Below are positions 26,352 through 34,361 of a stretch of DNA of 64,000 nucleotides, piece by piece. The position numbers and the translations under genes were made by a program. The first letter of the stretch is position 1; each line of letters begins with the position of its first letter. Below the pieces are notes generated by a model. The model saw only the letters and a list, made by a program, of their open reading frames with translations, was not told where the DNA came from and made no database searches. This stretch comes from Janibacter indicus (GTDB lineage: Bacteria > Actinomycetota > Actinomycetes > Actinomycetales > Dermatophilaceae). The stretch lies in NCBI RefSeq assembly GCF_900176385.1, contig NZ_FWXN01000004.1:186001-250000 (forward strand). Reading direction: 5' to 3'.

Positions 26352-26357
26352 ATCGTA
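26352..26357 (-). promoter_or_regulatory. -10 box of the lipoprotein gene
   Basis: Minus-strand TACGAT ends 7 bases before GTG 26344. Confidence 0.45.
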
Positions 26358-26393
26358 GGCCCCGGCCGGGGACGACATCGTGGGCAAGGGTGC

Positions 26394-28070
26394 TCAGCCG
26401 AGGACGGCCGAGCGCAGGGTGTCGAGGCCCACCCCGCCCACGTCGAGTGCCCGCCGGTGGAAGGCCCGCAGGTCGAAGGCCGCCCCCTCGCGCCGGGCGG
26501 TCTCCTCGCGGAGCTGCAGCCACAGCCGCTCGCCGATCTTGTAGCTTGGCGCCTGGCCGGGCCACCCGAGATAGCGGTCGAGCTCGAAGCGCAGGAAGCC
26601 CTCGTCCATGTTGGCGTGCGCCGAGAGGAAGTCCCACGCCTTGTCATAGGTCCACGCGCCGCCACCGACCTCGGCCGGCGCCTCGAAGCCGCAGTGCACC
26701 CCGATGTCGAGGACGACGCGGGCCGCGCGCAGCGACTGCCCGTCGAGCAGACCCATGCGGTTGCCCGGGTCGTCCATGTGCCCGAGCTCGGCCATGAGCC
26801 ACTCCGCGTAGAGCGCCCAGCCCTCGCCGTGCCCGGAGGTCCACGACGCCAGGCGGCGCCACCGGTTGAGCAGCTCCTTGCGGTGGACGGTCTGGCCGAT
26901 CTGGAGGTGGTGGCCGGGGACGCCCTCGTGGTAGACGGTCGTCAGCTCGCGCCAGGTGCCGAAGTCGGTGACCCCCTTGGGCACCGACCACCACATGCGG
27001 CCCGGACGGGAGAAGTCGTCGCTCGGGCCCGTGTAGTAGATGCCGCCGGTCTCGGTCGGCGCGATGCGGCACTCGATGGTGCGCACCGGTTCGGGGATGT
27101 CGAGGTGCGGCGAGAGCAGCTCGATGGCCTCGTCGGCGGTGCGCTGCATCCACTCGCGCAGCGCGTCGGTGCCGTGCAGCTGGTAGCGCGGGTCGGCGTC
27201 GAGGGCCGCGACGGCCTCCTTGACGCTCGCGCCGGGCTGGATGCGCTCGGCCACGGCCGTCATCTCGGCGGTGATGCGCGCGAGCTCCTCCTGCCCCCAG
27301 GCGTAGGTCTCCTCGAGGTCGATGCGCGCACCGAGGAAGGCGCGCGAGTGCAGCGCGTAGCGCTCGCGACCGCAGGCGTCGGCCTCGGGTGCCCGGTCCC
27401 GCAGGGGCGCCAGGCGTGACGCGAGGTCACGGTAGGCACTGGCGGCGGCCTCCACCGATCGCCGGAGGTCAGCCGCGACGGAGTCGGGGAGTGGGCCGTC
27501 GTCGGTGCGCGCGTCGGTGAGCAGGCCGGCGAAGTAGCCGTCGGGGGCGGTGAGGTCGGCGCACTGCTCGATGCACCGCTCGTACTGACGAAGGGGAGCG
27601 ATCTCCCCCTTCGTCGCGGCGGCGGTGAGTGAGGCGGTCCACTGGTCGAGCGCGTCGGGCACCCGGCCCATGCGGGTGGCGAGCGTGGCCCAGTCGTCGG
27701 CGCTCGCCGTCGGCATGAGGTCGAAGACGTCGCGCACCGCCTGCAGCGGCGAGGCGATGACGTTGAGCTCGGCGAGGTCGAGGCCGGCGTCGTGGAACTC
27801 CTCGGCCAGCCCGAGCCGCTCGCGCATCGCCTCGACGGTCACCCGGTCGACGTCGTCGACGGGGGTCGCCCGGTCGAGCGCGGCGAGCGTCTCCCGCCGC
27901 AGCCGGGAGTGCGCGGCGAAGCCCTCAGGGGACAGGTCGTCGAGCTCGCCATCGTGGCCGGGCAGGCCGAGGTAGGTCGCGGTGATCGGCGACAGGGCGA
28001 CCTCGCGGTCGAGGTGGGCCTCGGCGATCCGGTCGACGTCGGTCTGGGGTCGGCGCTGGTCCTGGGTCAC
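26394..28070 (-). CDS. DUF885 family protein (putative metallopeptidase-like)
   Basis: A 558-residue cytoplasmic protein of the DUF885 family, seen widely in actinobacteria and distantly related to M3/M32-like zinc peptidases. YHEGVPGHHLQIGQ and GHGEGWALYAEWLMAELG carry conserved His and Glu residues spaced like a metal site, though the pattern is HEGxPGHH rather than HExxH. No signal peptide. GTG 28070 follows a -10 box TAGCGT by 7 bases. It stands alone between a lipoprotein and an antiporter remnant, so its substrate is unknown. Confidence 0.9.
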   Translation of the reverse strand: MTQDQRRPQTDVDRIAEAHLDREVALSPITATYLGLPGHDGELDDLSPEGFAAHSRLRRETLAALDRATPVDDVDRVTVEAMRERLGLAEEFHDAGLDLAELNVIASPLQAVRDVFDLMPTASADDWATLATRMGRVPDALDQWTASLTAAATKGEIAPLRQYERCIEQCADLTAPDGYFAGLLTDARTDDGPLPDSVAADLRRSVEAAASAYRDLASRLAPLRDRAPEADACGRERYALHSRAFLGARIDLEETYAWGQEELARITAEMTAVAERIQPGASVKEAVAALDADPRYQLHGTDALREWMQRTADEAIELLSPHLDIPEPVRTIECRIAPTETGGIYYTGPSDDFSRPGRMWWSVPKGVTDFGTWRELTTVYHEGVPGHHLQIGQTVHRKELLNRWRRLASWTSGHGEGWALYAEWLMAELGHMDDPGNRMGLLDGQSLRAARVVLDIGVHCGFEAPAEVGGGAWTYDKAWDFLSAHANMDEGFLRFELDRYLGWPGQAPSYKIGERLWLQLREETARREGAAFDLRAFHRRALDVGGVGLDTLRSAVLG

Positions 28071-28077
28071 CCTGCGG

Positions 28078-28083
28078 ACGCTA
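28078..28083 (-). promoter_or_regulatory. -10 box of the DUF885 gene
   Basis: Minus-strand TAGCGT ends 7 bases before GTG 28070. Confidence 0.5.
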
Positions 28084-28100
28084 CTCCGAGGCGTCGGCCG

Positions 28101-28235
28101 TCAGACGAGCGAGGTGGAGATCGCCGTGGCGTAGAGCAGGGGCGGCAGCAACCCGATGAGCACGACCTCGGAGGAGAGGGTGATCTCGGGGAACCACGGG
28201 ACGAAGGAGGCCCCCGCGCCGGCCACGAGCGTCTC
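28101..28235 (-). pseudogene. Remnant of a CPA1/NhaP-type Na+/H+ antiporter gene
   Basis: About 45 codons on the minus strand read VAGAGASFVPWFPEITL then SSEVVLIGLLPPLLYATAI and STSLV before TGA. This matches the N-terminal part of CPA1 sodium/proton antiporters (P-x-I-x-L, LLPPLLYA), which are 500 or more residues long. In those proteins the next residues are DFRRN-like, but here a stop follows, and upstream sequence lacks the first helix and a start. The fragment fills the gap between the DUF885 gene and the methyltransferase gene and is probably a decayed or truncated gene. Confidence 0.7.
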
Positions 28236-28274
28236 GCGATCCGACGGCACCGCGGCTGGTAGGCGCGCCGGTGC

Positions 28275-28280
28275 CACGAT
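28275..28280 (+). promoter_or_regulatory. Probable -10 box of the methyltransferase gene
   Basis: CACGAT ends 6 bases before ATG 28287, in the leaderless arrangement. Confidence 0.35.
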
Positions 28281-28286
28281 CGCGGC

Positions 28287-29096
28287 ATGGACCGCTACCT
28301 CCACGGCCATGCCGAGCCGGTCGTCGCGTCGCACGCAGCACGGACCGTCGAGAGCTCGGCCGCCTACCTCCTCCCGCGCCTGCGTCCGGGGCTGCGGGTG
28401 CTCGACGTCGGGTGCGGGCCGGGCTCGATCACGCTCGACCTCGCGCGACGCGTCTCCCCGGGCGAGGTCGTGGGCGTCGACGCCTCGGCGCAGGTCGTCG
28501 CGCAGGCGCGCAGCGCCGCCCGGGAGGCGGGGGACGAGCGCACGACCTTCGAGGTCGCCGATGCGATGGCGCTGCCCTGGGCGGACGACTCCTTCGACGT
28601 CGTGCACGCCCACCAGGTGCTCCAGCACGTCACCGACCCCGTCGGCCTGCTCCGCGAGATGGCCCGGGTCACCCGGCCGGGTGGTCTCGTCGCCGCTCGC
28701 GACGCCGACTACGAGGCGATGACCTGGGCGCCCGCGCACCCCGGCCTGACCAGCTGGCTCGAGCTCTACCGGACGGCAGCGCGGGGGACGGGCGCCGAGC
28801 CCGACGCGGGCCGCCACCTGCTCGGCTGGTGCCACTCCGCCGGCCTCACCGACGTCGCCGCGACGGCCTCGGTCTGGTGCTACGCCGACGAGGCCGCCCG
28901 GCAGTGGTGGGGCGGGCAGTGGCAGCGACGTGCGGTCGAGTCCGGGTTCCACGACGAGGTCCTGCGCCAGGGCCTGGCCGACGAAGGGAGCATCGCCCAC
29001 GTCGTCGAGGGCTGGCGGGCGTGGACGAGCTCGCCCGACGGATGGTTCGTCGTGGTGCATGGCGAAGTGCTGGCCCGGGTGCCTGCCGCCGACTGA
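28287..29096 (+). CDS. Class I SAM-dependent methyltransferase
   Basis: A 269-residue UbiE/type 11-like methyltransferase. VLDVGCGPGSITLDLA is motif I binding S-adenosylmethionine, VVGVDAS motif II and DDSFDVVHAHQVLQHVTDP with VTRPGGLVAARD motifs III and post-III. The C-terminal part (WTSSPDGWFVVVHGEVLARV) matches actinobacterial relatives annotated only as methyltransferases. The acceptor substrate is unknown. The gene starts 50 bases after the antiporter remnant and is followed by RNase HI with its own start region. Confidence 0.9.
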   Translation: MDRYLHGHAEPVVASHAARTVESSAAYLLPRLRPGLRVLDVGCGPGSITLDLARRVSPGEVVGVDASAQVVAQARSAAREAGDERTTFEVADAMALPWADDSFDVVHAHQVLQHVTDPVGLLREMARVTRPGGLVAARDADYEAMTWAPAHPGLTSWLELYRTAARGTGAEPDAGRHLLGWCHSAGLTDVAATASVWCYADEAARQWWGGQWQRRAVESGFHDEVLRQGLADEGSIAHVVEGWRAWTSSPDGWFVVVHGEVLARVPAAD

Positions 29097-29153
29097 CGAC
29101 CCCGGTGCGATACTCGGGGCCGCCCGTGACCCCCCTTCGCCTGGAGTGCCTGC

Positions 29154-29711
29154 ATGACGATCACCGCCGCCGCTGACGGCTCCGCCCTCGGCAACCCCGG
29201 CCCCGCCGGCTGGGGCTGGTACATCGACGACGAGCGCTGGGCCTGCGGCGGCTGGCCGCACGGCACCAACAACATGGGCGAGCTGACCGCCGTCCTCGAC
29301 CTGCTCCAGCAGACGGCGCACCTCGACGAGGAGCTGCACGTCATCTGCGACAGCAAGTACGTCATCAACTCGATCACCCAGTGGATGCCCGGCTGGAAGC
29401 GCAAGGGTTGGCGCAAGAAGGACGGCAAGCCGGTCCTCAACGTCGAGATCATGCAGGCGCTCGACGCGGCGATGCAGGGGCGCCGGGTGAGCTTCGAGTG
29501 GGTCAAGGGGCACGCCGGCCACGAGCTCAACGAGCACGCCGACCGGCTCGCCACGAGTGCCGCCGCGGCATGGTCGAAGGGGGCCGCCCCCGAGCCCGGC
29601 CCCGGCATCCCGGGTGCCCGGTCGAGTGGTGCGACGCCCCCGGCCCCGGTGCTCGGGGCGGCGTCAGGCCGGTCGGCGGCCGAGGACGAGGGTCCGCTCT
29701 CGCTCTTCTGA
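29154..29711 (+). CDS. rnhA: Ribonuclease HI
   Basis: A 185-residue RNase H1 that cuts the RNA strand of RNA-DNA hybrids. Catalytic residues are Asp8 in ADGSALGNPGP, Glu43 in NNMGELTAV, Asp66 in VICDSKYV and the aspartate in NEHADRLA near 138, with the histidine of KGHAGHELN. The basic handle region reads WKRKGWRKKDGKPV. After residue 145 there is a 40-residue Pro/Ala/Gly-rich tail ending EGPLSLF, longer than the E. coli enzyme and probably disordered. The gene is followed by a short gap and the convergent MOSC gene. Confidence 0.95.
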   Translation: MTITAAADGSALGNPGPAGWGWYIDDERWACGGWPHGTNNMGELTAVLDLLQQTAHLDEELHVICDSKYVINSITQWMPGWKRKGWRKKDGKPVLNVEIMQALDAAMQGRRVSFEWVKGHAGHELNEHADRLATSAAAAWSKGAAPEPGPGIPGARSSGATPPAPVLGAASGRSAAEDEGPLSLF

Positions 29712-29721
29712 GGGGTGCGGG

Positions 29722-30378
29722 TCAGAGCCGGGCGAGCAGCTCCTCGCGACGGTGCTCGGCGAGGGCCCCGGATTCGATGGCGAGCCGGACGGCGTCCCGA
29801 TCCCCGAGGAAGGCCCGCAGCAGGGTCGGCACGCTGAGCCCGGAACCTGACCGGGTGACGGTGATCGGGTCACCCGGGCGGATCTCGCCGGGGTGGTTGA
29901 CCTGGAGATAGGCCCCGCTGCGTCCGTGCGCGGCGAAGCGCTTGACCCAGCCGCGCTCGCCCATGCGCTCGGCAAAGGTCGCGCACGGCACGCGCGGCCC
30001 GCGGACCTCGAGCACGGCGGCCCCGACGTGCCAGACGTCGCCGACCTCGCTCGCGTCGACGTCGAGGCCGCTCGTCGTGAGGTTCTCGCCGAACATGCCG
30101 TCGGGCAGCTCTCGGCCGAGGGTCTGCGCCCAGGCGTCGAGCTCCTCGCGGGCGAAGGCGTAGACGGCCTGGTCGCTCCCGCCGTGGTGGCGCCCGTCAC
30201 CGATGTGGTCACCCGCGACGCCCGAGACACCTGAGCCGTCCTCGACGCGCTTGGGGCCCGGGTCGGCGACGGTGATGACGTCGACCGGCTGCTTGCCGAT
30301 GCCGGTGGGCCTCCCCTTCGGCACACGCTGGAGCAGTGGTCGGCCGATGTTGACGCTGCGGACGCGGGGCTCACTCAC
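29722..30378 (-). CDS. MOSC domain protein (YiiM-like)
   Basis: A 218-residue MOSC protein. The conserved block DGMFGENLTTSGLD, the cysteine of GPRVPCATFAERMG and the YLQVNHPGEIRPGD segment match YiiM-like proteins, which bind a molybdenum cofactor and act in detoxification of N-hydroxylated compounds. The C-terminal 50 residues are helical. GTG 30378 follows a -10 box TAGGCT by 6 bases. The first long hairpin (30415-30466) lies just upstream. Confidence 0.9.
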   Translation of the reverse strand: MSEPRVRSVNIGRPLLQRVPKGRPTGIGKQPVDVITVADPGPKRVEDGSGVSGVAGDHIGDGRHHGGSDQAVYAFAREELDAWAQTLGRELPDGMFGENLTTSGLDVDASEVGDVWHVGAAVLEVRGPRVPCATFAERMGERGWVKRFAAHGRSGAYLQVNHPGEIRPGDPITVTRSGSGLSVPTLLRAFLGDRDAVRLAIESGALAEHRREELLARL

Positions 30379-30384
30379 CGGGCG

Positions 30385-30390
30385 AGCCTA
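30385..30390 (-). promoter_or_regulatory. -10 box of the MOSC gene
   Basis: Minus-strand TAGGCT ends 6 bases before GTG 30378. Confidence 0.5.
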
Positions 30391-30414
30391 CGTCGCCCCC
30401 TTCGCTCCGCCCCC

Positions 30415-30466
30415 GCGGTTGAAATACGCCCCGCGTGCCCAAACACGCGAGGTGTATTTCAACCGC
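30415..30466. repeat. Long hairpin, left flank of the DUF559-type gene
   Basis: GCGGTTGAAATACGCCCCGC begins the left arm and the right arm ends with GTATTTCAACCGC; 23-base arms (30415-30437 and 30444-30466) pair with two non-Watson-Crick positions around a 6-base loop. It sits between two divergent genes, where a terminator has no obvious job. The core TGAAATACnCCnCGCGTG recurs at 31502-31543. Confidence 0.85.
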
Positions 30467-30554
30467 TGTCCACATCCGGGACGGAAGGGCTGACCTCATC
30501 CACAGCCGGGCTGGGTGAGTCGTCCGGCGGCGATGTCCGATCCAGCCTGTACGC

Positions 30555-31484
30555 ATGTTGAGAGCCTCGACGCTGGCGAAGGTGGCTCGAGTCGAGGAAG
30601 CCGCCCTCGACTCCGGGGGAGTGCTGAGCCGGCGCCAGACGACGGAGTTCGGCCTGCACCGCGACGTCGTGGCGAGGCTCGTTCGCGATCGTAGATGGGC
30701 CCGGTGCGGCACCCGGTCGGTGGTGACTCACTGCGGGCCGATCGATCCGATCGGCTTGCGTTGGCGAGCGGTCCACGAGGTGGGCGGTGGTGCCCTCGTC
30801 GACGGGGTGAGCGCCTTGCAGGCCGCAGGGTTGCGCGGGCTGGCCGACGAGATCGTGCACGTCTCGGTGCACAAGCTGAAAAGGGCTCCGGACGTCGAAG
30901 GCGTGGAGGTGCACAAGCTCGCGCGCAGACTGTGCGACGACGATATGCCGACCGGCCTGCCACGGACCCGACCTGCACTGGCCGCCCTCCGCGCGGCGCA
31001 GTGGGCGGTCAGCGATCGCCAGGCGGCACTGTTCCTGGTGATGCCGGTCCAGCAGCGCATCGTGACCGGCGAGCACCTGAAGGAGGCCCATCAGTGGTAC
31101 GTGGGTCGGCGGCGTCGTGCCCTCGTCGCCCGGCTCATCGACGACATCGTCGGCGGCGCCCAGGCGCTCGGGGAGCTCGACCTCGCGGCCCTGTGCCGGG
31201 CCCGGGGTTTGCCGTCACCGGAGCGACAGGTCGTGGTCGACGGGCGTGGCGGCCGCTACTACCTCGATGTCCGCTGGAAGATCGGCCTCGTCGTCGAGGT
31301 CGACGGACGGCACCATCTGGAGGGTGACTCACCCGTCGAGGACATGTTGCGCCAGAACGACATCGCGATGCGCAGCGACATGATCCTGCGCGTCCCCCTG
31401 CTCGGGCTGCGTCTCGAGCCCGACGCCTTCCTCGACCAGATCGTCGAGGCACACCGCCTGCTCAGCCTGCGAGCGGCTGGGTGA
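30555..31484 (+). CDS. AbiEi-like/DUF559 endonuclease-fold protein
   Basis: A 309-residue protein. The N-terminal 80 residues (AALDSGGVLSRRQTTEFGLH) look like the winged-helix domain of AbiEi-type antitoxins, the middle is helical, and the C-terminal 90 residues are a DUF559/VSR-like nuclease fold: YYLDVRWKIGLVVEVDGRHH supplies the D and ExD of a PD-(D/E)xK site. Such proteins are common, multicopy and uncharacterised in actinobacteria. No toxin gene is adjacent. The gene is bracketed by two related hairpins. No clear promoter or ribosome binding site was found; ATG 30555 follows TGTACGC. Function is unknown. Confidence 0.85.
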   Translation: MLRASTLAKVARVEEAALDSGGVLSRRQTTEFGLHRDVVARLVRDRRWARCGTRSVVTHCGPIDPIGLRWRAVHEVGGGALVDGVSALQAAGLRGLADEIVHVSVHKLKRAPDVEGVEVHKLARRLCDDDMPTGLPRTRPALAALRAAQWAVSDRQAALFLVMPVQQRIVTGEHLKEAHQWYVGRRRRALVARLIDDIVGGAQALGELDLAALCRARGLPSPERQVVVDGRGGRYYLDVRWKIGLVVEVDGRHHLEGDSPVEDMLRQNDIAMRSDMILRVPLLGLRLEPDAFLDQIVEAHRLLSLRAAG

Positions 31485-31501
31485 CCATCGGGGCTGACGA
31501 A

Positions 31502-31543
31502 TGAAATACACCCCGCGTGTCTGAACACGCGGGGTGTATTTCA
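31502..31543. terminator. Perfect hairpin, right flank of the DUF559-type gene
   Basis: Arms of 19 bases starting TGAAATACACCCCGCGTGT (31502-31520) and its complement (31525-31543) pair perfectly with loop CTGA. It lies between convergent genes, so it can end both transcripts. It shares most of its arm sequence with the hairpin at 30415-30466, including the right-hand GTATTTCAACCG. Confidence 0.75.
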
Positions 31544-31563
31544 ACCGCCGGAGGGGCAGCGGG

Positions 31564-31869
31564 TCAGCGGGGGAGGGCCGAGGCTCGCCAGCCGCCGCGC
31601 GAGGGGTGGACCGGGCCACGCACGAGGCGCTCGCGGGAGGCCCAGCGCGAAGGGGGAGCCGCCGGGGCCTCGTCCTCGCCGCCACCCAGCCCGGACAGGA
31701 CCGCGACGAGGGCCGCGACCTGCTCGGGGGAGGCGTCGCCGAGGACCTCGATGCGCGGGCCGGCAGGGGTCTCGGCCTGCTCGGTGGCCTCGGACTGCTC
31801 GGTGGGCTGAGCCTGCGAAGCCGTCACAGCGTGGAGCCGCTGGGTGGGCTGAGCCTGCGAAGCCGTCAC
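31564..31869 (-). CDS. accE: Acyl-CoA carboxylase epsilon subunit
   Basis: A 101-residue small subunit that binds and stabilises AccD in actinobacterial acyl-CoA carboxylases. The segment [22 protein letters not shown] and the C-terminal [11 protein letters not shown] with [10 protein letters not shown] match the epsilon family. GTG 31869 overlaps the AccD5 stop by 4 bases. The first 28 residues contain a tandem repeat (VTASQAQPT twice, 14-codon period), so a second in-frame GTG at 31827 could also be used. Acts with AccD5 (next gene upstream) and AccA3. Confidence 0.88.
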   Translation of the reverse strand: MTASQAQPTQRLHAVTASQAQPTEQSEATEQAETPAGPRIEVLGDASPEQVAALVAVLSGLGGGEDEAPAAPPSRWASRERLVRGPVHPSRGGWRASALPR

Positions 31870-31873
31870 AGCG
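31801..31873. repeat. Tandem duplication of the accE start region
   Basis: A 31-base identical segment occurs at 31801-31831 and 31843-31873 (period 42). Each copy contains the minus-strand GTGACGGCTTCGCAGGCTCA, so the start codon itself is duplicated in frame. Confidence 0.9.
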
Positions 31874-33506
31874 GAATGTTCCCGTGCTTCTTGGCCGGCA
31901 GGCTCTCGCGCTTGGTGCTCAGGGCCCGCAGCGCCTTGGAGACGTTCATGCGCGTGTTGCTCGGCGTGATGACCGTGTCGATGTAGCCCCGCTCGGCGGC
32001 GACGTAGGGGTTGGCCAGCGCGTCCTCGTAGGCGGTGATGAACTCCTGACGCGCCTCGTCGAGGTCGCGCCCCTCGGCCTCGGCGGCCGCGAGCTGCTTG
32101 CGGTAAAGGATGTTGACCGCGCCCTGCGCACCCATGACCGCGATCTGGGCGGTCGGCCACGCAAGGTTGATGTCGGCACCGAGGTGCTTGGAGCCCATGA
32201 CGTCGTAGGCGCCGCCGTAGGCCTTGCGGGTGATGACCGTGACGAGCGGGACGGTCGCCTCGGCGTAGGCGTAGATGAGCTTGGCGCCGCGGCGGATGAT
32301 GCCGTTCCACTCCTGGTCGGTGCCGGGCAGGAAGCCTGGGACGTCGACGAGGGTGAGGACCGGGACGTTGAAGGCGTCGCACGTGCGCACGAAGCGCGCG
32401 GCCTTCTCCGAGGCGTCGATGTCGAGGGTGCCTGCAAACTGCATCGGGTTGTTGGCGACGACACCGATCGAGCGGCCCTCGACGCGGGCGAAGCCGCAGA
32501 TGATGTTGGGCGCGAAGAGCGGGTGCACCTCGAGGAACTCACCGTCGTCGACGATGGTCTCGATGACCTGCTTCATGTCGTAGGGCATGTTGGCCGAGTC
32601 GGGGATGATCGTGTCGAGCACCAGGTCGGTGTCGTTGACCGCGAGGTCGAGCTCCTCACCGAAGCGCGGGGCGTCCTCGAGGTTGTTGCTCGGCAGGTAC
32701 GACAGGAGCGCCTTGACGTAGTCGATGGCGTCCTCCTCGTCGGAGCCCATGTAGTGCGCGACACCCGACTTGGTGTTGTGCGACCGGGCGCCACCGAGGT
32801 CCTCGAACTCGACGTCCTCGCCGGTGACGGTCTTGATGACGTCGGGGCCGGTGATGAACATGTGCGAGGTCTGGTCGACCATGACGGTGAAGTCGGTGAC
32901 GGCGGGGGAGTAGACGGCACCGCCGGCGCAGGGGCCCATGATGAGCGAGATCTGCGGGATCACACCCGACGCGTGGACGTTGCGCTTGAAGATCTCGCCG
33001 TAGAGACCCAGTGAGACGACGCCCTCTTGGATGCGCGCCCCACCGGAGTCGTTGAGACCGATGACCGGGCACCCGATCTTCATCGCGAAGTCCATGACCT
33101 TGGTGATCTTCTCGCCGAAGACCTCGCCGAGGGACCCACCGAAGACGGTGAAGTCCTGCGCGAAGACCGCGACCTGCCGACCGTCGACCGTGCCGTAGCC
33201 GGTGACGACGCCGTCGCCGTAGGGGCGGTTGGCCTCCTGGCCGAAGGCGGTCGAGCGGTGCCGCGCGTACTTGTCCATCTCGACGAAGCTGCCCTCGTCG
33301 AGGAGGAGGTCGAGGCGCTCGCGGGCGGTCTTCTTGCCGCGCGCGTGCTGCTTCTCGATCGCGCGCTCCGATCCGGCATGCGCGACCTCGGCCACCCGAC
33401 GCTTCAGGTCGGCGAGCTTGCCGGCCGTCGTGTGGATGTCGATGTCGGCGGGGACGTCGGTGCCACCGATCGCCTGAGCGTCAGTGGTCTCGGTGCTCTG
33501 GGACAT
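31866..33506 (-). CDS. accD5: Propionyl/acetyl-CoA carboxylase beta subunit
   Basis: A 546-residue carboxyltransferase of the AccD5 type. [16 protein letters not shown] and [22 protein letters not shown] form the first CoA half-site, and [24 protein letters not shown] with [21 protein letters not shown] the second; these are hallmarks of biotin-dependent propionyl-CoA carboxylases making methylmalonyl-CoA. Residues 1-30 are a variable leader. ATG 33506 is preceded at 7 bases by a -10 box TAGGCT that overlaps the birA promoter. accE follows by overlap and the birA ligase is divergent, so biotin loading and carboxylase are linked. Confidence 0.94.
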   Translation of the reverse strand: MSQSTETTDAQAIGGTDVPADIDIHTTAGKLADLKRRVAEVAHAGSERAIEKQHARGKKTARERLDLLLDEGSFVEMDKYARHRSTAFGQEANRPYGDGVVTGYGTVDGRQVAVFAQDFTVFGGSLGEVFGEKITKVMDFAMKIGCPVIGLNDSGGARIQEGVVSLGLYGEIFKRNVHASGVIPQISLIMGPCAGGAVYSPAVTDFTVMVDQTSHMFITGPDVIKTVTGEDVEFEDLGGARSHNTKSGVAHYMGSDEEDAIDYVKALLSYLPSNNLEDAPRFGEELDLAVNDTDLVLDTIIPDSANMPYDMKQVIETIVDDGEFLEVHPLFAPNIICGFARVEGRSIGVVANNPMQFAGTLDIDASEKAARFVRTCDAFNVPVLTLVDVPGFLPGTDQEWNGIIRRGAKLIYAYAEATVPLVTVITRKAYGGAYDVMGSKHLGADINLAWPTAQIAVMGAQGAVNILYRKQLAAAEAEGRDLDEARQEFITAYEDALANPYVAAERGYIDTVITPSNTRMNVSKALRALSTKRESLPAKKHGNIPL

Positions 33507-33513
33507 GGGGCGC

Positions 33514-33523
33514 AGCCTAGCCT
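33514..33523. promoter_or_regulatory. Interlocked divergent -10 boxes (accD5 and birA)
   Basis: AGCCTAGCCT is read as TAGGCT on the minus strand (33519-33514), 7 bases before the accD5 ATG, and as TAGCCT on the plus strand (33518-33523), 7 bases before the birA ATG. Both transcripts would be leaderless and cannot be opened independently. Confidence 0.65.
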
Positions 33524-33530
33524 TGCCGCC

Positions 33531-34319
33531 ATGCTCCCTCCGATCGACGTCCACCGACTGACCGAGGCGTTGCCCACGTCACACGGGTGGGCCCCCGTCG
33601 CCCATCTCGACGAGGTCGGCTCGACCAACGCCGAGGCCCTCGACCGGGCCCGGCCGTGGGCTCCCGTCATCGCCGAGCTGCAGACCGCCGGGCGCGGTCG
33701 TCTGGGCCGGGCCTGGCAGGAGACCCGCAGCGCGGGACTGGCGATGTCCGTCGTCGTGCCCCGCGTGCCCGACCCCGGCTGGCTGCCCCTCGCCGCCGGC
33801 CTGGCCGTCCGCGACGCCGTGGCCGCCCTCGGCGTCGAGACCGAGCTGAAGTGGCCCAACGACGTCCTGCTCCCCGCCGACGACGGGCGCAAGGTCTGCG
33901 GGATCCTGTGCCAGATGCTGCCCACCGGGGAGGGGGTCGTCGTGGGCATCGGCATCAACGTCCACCACGCACGGGACCAGCTCCCCGTGGCGACGGCGAC
34001 CTCCCTTCGCCTCGCCGGCGTTGCCGCCGACCGCACCGAGCTGGCCGCCGCGGTCCTCACCCGGCTGCGGGCCCTCCACGCTGACCTCGCCGACGGCAGC
34101 GACCGGGCGAAGGGGGTCCACCTCGCCTACCGCGCCGCGTGCGGGACCATCGGTCGGCTCGTCGACGTGCATCGGCCCGACGGGTCCGTGGAGACGGCGC
34201 GGGCCGTCGACGTCGACGCCGACGGCAGGCTGGTCATCAGCGTTGACGGTCGCTTCGATACGGTGGCGGCAGGTGACGTGCAGCACATCCGCCCCGCGGG
34301 CACGCCACCTCGCCCGTGA
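33531..34319 (+). CDS. birA: Biotin-[acetyl-CoA carboxylase] ligase
   Basis: A 262-residue biotin protein ligase without a DNA-binding N-terminus, so it is not a repressor. [10 protein letters not shown], the biotin and ATP loop [19 protein letters not shown] and KVCGILCQM match the catalytic core; the C-terminal domain has GDVQHIRP. It attaches biotin to the AccA3 lysine. ATG 33531 is leaderless relative to the -10 box TAGCCT at 33518. It is divergent from accD5 with only 24 bases between start codons. Confidence 0.95.
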   Translation: MLPPIDVHRLTEALPTSHGWAPVAHLDEVGSTNAEALDRARPWAPVIAELQTAGRGRLGRAWQETRSAGLAMSVVVPRVPDPGWLPLAAGLAVRDAVAALGVETELKWPNDVLLPADDGRKVCGILCQMLPTGEGVVVGIGINVHHARDQLPVATATSLRLAGVAADRTELAAAVLTRLRALHADLADGSDRAKGVHLAYRAACGTIGRLVDVHRPDGSVETARAVDVDADGRLVISVDGRFDTVAAGDVQHIRPAGTPPRP

Positions 34320-34361
34320 CCGCGACCGGTCACCCGACCCCACACGCGCACGGAGGTGGCC

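Noticed and set aside
26394-28070. Firm call of DUF885 gene as a known zinc peptidase
   Set aside because: The motif is HEGxPGHH, not HExxH, and no substrate context exists, so only the family name is given.
28101-29537. 478-residue minus-strand frame as one gene
   Set aside because: Most is shadow of the methyltransferase and RNase HI genes; only its last 45 codons resemble a real protein (antiporter remnant).
30555-31484. Complete type IV toxin-antitoxin system
   Set aside because: No AbiEii-like nucleotidyltransferase is adjacent; the only other features are the hairpins.
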